This document shows, piece by piece, positions 6,644-7,864 of a stretch of 7,864 nucleotides of DNA. The position numbers were made by a program, and so were the translations under genes. Source of the stretch: Crocinitomicaceae bacterium (GTDB lineage: Bacteria; Bacteroidota; Bacteroidia; Flavobacteriales_D; Crocinitomicaceae). The stretch's first letter is position 1, and the number at the start of each line of letters is the position of its first letter. A model generated the notes under the pieces. It did not search any database, had not been told where the DNA came from, and was given only the letters and a program-made list of their open reading frames with translations. The stretch covers positions 1 to 7,864 of the forward strand of contig JAHEMP010000100.1 of the NCBI GenBank assembly GCA_024643585.1, written 5' to 3'.

Positions 6644-7318
6644 ATGAATAAATTGATTAAATATCTTCTTGTTATCCTTGTTTTCCAAACCAACATGGTT
6701 ATCGCGGAAACAAATAGTGATTCCCCCCAAAACAAAGAGGATTGGAGAGGCCTATTGAATTTGGCTCGAAAAGCATATCACGATAAAGAGTATCAAAAGG
6801 CCATATTATTCTATGAAACAGCTTTGCCTGTGCTTCCAAAGGGAATTGATTTGACGGAAGAAATTGCCCAAACAATGTATCGAATGAAGCAATTAGATAA
6901 TGCTGCAACTCTATATAAAAATCAAAAAAATCAAGATAAATTATCCATCGCTAGAAAATTTCATAATCTCGGCAATATTGCCATGGAGAAAAAAGAATAT
7001 AAAAAAGCGATTGAAGAATATAAAAAATCATTGCGGCAAAACCCTTCGAATGAAAAAACGAGATACAATTTGTCGGAAGCCATAAGAAAACTTAAAGAGG
7101 ACAAACAAAACAATCCTCCACCCAAAGAAGAGGAGAACAAAAAGAATGAACCCAAAGAGAATCCGGATGACAAAGACTCAAAAAATCCGGCTGATTTAAA
7201 CAATCAAACCGTTCAACGAGAGTTGGACAAACTGATGAAAAAAGAAATTGAAACAAAAAGAAAGTTGGCCAACAACAAAGAAGGCAAAGGCGGTCTTAAA
7301 TCACAGAAAGATTGGTAA
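6644..7318 (+). CDS. batC: BatC, exported tetratricopeptide-repeat protein
   Basis: The 224-residue protein has an N-terminal signal peptide (about 1-21, ending VIA), so it should be periplasmic. TPR-type helix pairs are visible at about 36-67 (LARKAYHDKEYQKAILFYETAL) and 103-136 (ARKFHNLGNIAMEKKEYKKA, continuing to QNPSN). A weaker unit lies between them at 71-93, and a capping helix at 137-150. Residues 151-186 are a low-complexity linker rich in Lys, Glu, Asn and Pro. The C-terminal tail, basic and ending KSQKDW, has the terminal Trp typical of BatC. TPR domains mediate protein contacts, and BatC is thought to scaffold BatB and BatD at the periplasmic face. In some bacteria BatB and BatC are fused; here they are separate but abut exactly (TAA then ATG). 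The TAATG junction with batD again suggests translational coupling. Confidence 0.92.
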   Translation: MNKLIKYLLVILVFQTNMVIAETNSDSPQNKEDWRGLLNLARKAYHDKEYQKAILFYETALPVLPKGIDLTEEIAQTMYRMKQLDNAATLYKNQKNQDKLSIARKFHNLGNIAMEKKEYKKAIEEYKKSLRQNPSNEKTRYNLSEAIRKLKEDKQNNPPPKEEENKKNEPKENPDDKDSKNPADLNNQTVQRELDKLMKKEIETKRKLANNKEGKGGLKSQKDW

Positions 7319-7864
7319 TGATTAAATCTATTTCCATATTATTTTCTTTCCTATGTGCGTTCTTAACCTTCGCTCAGAAACCATCCGTGGAGTTGATCGT
7401 TCAACCTTCAAATGTTGAAGTAGGCGAACAGTTTAATGTAATTGTTAAGTCGAACATTACAGGCGAAATTAATATCGATTTTCCTCAAACGTATGACCAA
7501 GGGTACAATGTCATGAATAGAATGGAACAAGACTATGATGGCAATACTGGCGAATTGATAACTATTTACTACCATGCTCGAACTGGGTCTATTTCGAAGG
7601 AAGGTACATACACTTTCGGACCAGCTTATATTCGAAAAGGGAACAAGGTTTACCGTTCCAATAAAGTAACTGTTACCGCCAAATTGAAAGCACACGAATC
7701 CAATGAAACAGTTGAAGAATCTCTTTTTCGTAAACCTGCATGTGGATCCATCGTTTTATCAAAATGCAAAGTCTATCAAGGTGAGCCTGTTGTGATTGAA
7801 TCAAAAGTTACCGCTCGCTTTAAGCCTACGCATTACGATGCATATAGAAGTTACAGTATTGAAA
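7318..7864 (+). CDS. batD: BatD, N-terminal part (runs off the right edge)
   Basis: The frame opens at an ATG overlapping the batC stop by one base and stays open to the window end, giving 182 residues and part of a codon. Residues 1-19 form a signal peptide ending TFA, with Gln20 as the likely first mature residue. The next part reads QKPSVELIVQPSNVEVGEQF, then NVIVKSNITGEINIDFPQ. That is the familiar BatD opening: a beta strand, a VEVGE turn, and an Ig-like domain. A second beta-rich unit begins near residue 139 (PACGSIVLSKCKVYQGEPVV, then IESKVTARF), repeating the strand plus x-G-E-P turn. BatD proteins are usually around 550-600 residues with several such domains and a C-terminal membrane helix, so roughly two thirds is missing here. 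It is periplasmic, and its function beyond membership of the Bat complex is unknown. Position after batC confirms the call. Confidence 0.9.
   Translation, partial: MIKSISILFSFLCAFLTFAQKPSVELIVQPSNVEVGEQFNVIVKSNITGEINIDFPQTYDQGYNVMNRMEQDYDGNTGELITIYYHARTGSISKEGTYTFGPAYIRKGNKVYRSNKVTVTAKLKAHESNETVEESLFRKPACGSIVLSKCKVYQGEPVVIESKVTARFKPTHYDAYRSYSIE

Noticed and set aside
7100..7200. Lys/Glu/Asn/Pro-rich stretch within batC as a possible tandem repeat or frameshift.
   Set aside because: There is no regular repeat unit. The frame continues cleanly to the typical C-terminal KDW, so it is a disordered linker.
7408..7695. Minus-strand 95-codon frame near the right edge.
   Set aside because: It lies antisense to batD, whose plus-strand frame has a signal peptide, family motifs and a coupled start. 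The minus frame shows no family features.
1647..7864. Idea that the MoxR plus vWA cluster is a new AAA+/vWA anti-phage system (ternary-system type).
   Set aside because: Gene order, MIDAS-bearing BatA and BatB with membrane helices, the TPR protein ending in KDW, and BatD identify it as the known Bat operon. No nuclease or other effector is present.

Overview
The window is AT-rich and gene-dense and reads as a chromosomal segment of a Bacteroidota member. It most resembles Flavobacteriales, possibly a Crocinitomicaceae/Fluviicola-like lineage, though that finer placement is inference. The pointers are the aerotolerance-type (Bat) operon in its typical Bacteroidota order, two Bacteroidota-type conserved proteins of unknown function, weak or absent Shine-Dalgarno sequences, and candidate promoters near the Bacteroidota pattern TTG-N17-TAnnTTTG. 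I see no RNA gene, insertion sequence, CRISPR array, phage gene or other mobility marker.

Left part (1-1472). The window opens in the last 37 codons of a plus-strand photolyase/cryptochrome-family gene. Next is a plus-strand lipoprotein of about 300 residues belonging to a conserved Bacteroidota family of unknown function. It converges, with a 7-nt gap, on a minus-strand gene for a 121-residue zinc-ribbon protein.

Right part (1647-7864, continuing past the edge). After a 174-nt divergent intergenic region, seven plus-strand genes follow with almost no space between them: moxR (AAA+ ATPase), a DUF58 protein, a membrane-anchored BatD-like protein, batA, batB, batC and the start of batD. The junctions are a 9-nt gap, then overlaps of 4, 1 and 11 nt, a zero-nt abutment and a 1-nt overlap. 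This indicates one polycistronic, translationally coupled unit. BatE is usually next in such operons and would lie beyond the window.

How they probably work together: the MoxR ATPase is the cytoplasmic motor, and the DUF58 protein is its likely cytoplasmic adaptor with a von Willebrand factor A (vWA)-like fold. BatA and BatB are inner-membrane vWA proteins with complete metal-binding (MIDAS) residues. BatC (TPR) and BatD are exported and face the periplasm. The unnamed gene between DUF58 and batA has a periplasmic domain, one membrane helix and a cytoplasmic helical domain, so it could link the two sides. By analogy with other MoxR/vWA pairs (RavA-ViaA, CbbQ-CbbO, NorQ-NorD) the whole may be a chaperone-like or metal-insertion machine of the cell envelope, but its substrate is unknown. 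The system is a known one with unresolved biochemistry. I found no clearly new system in the window.
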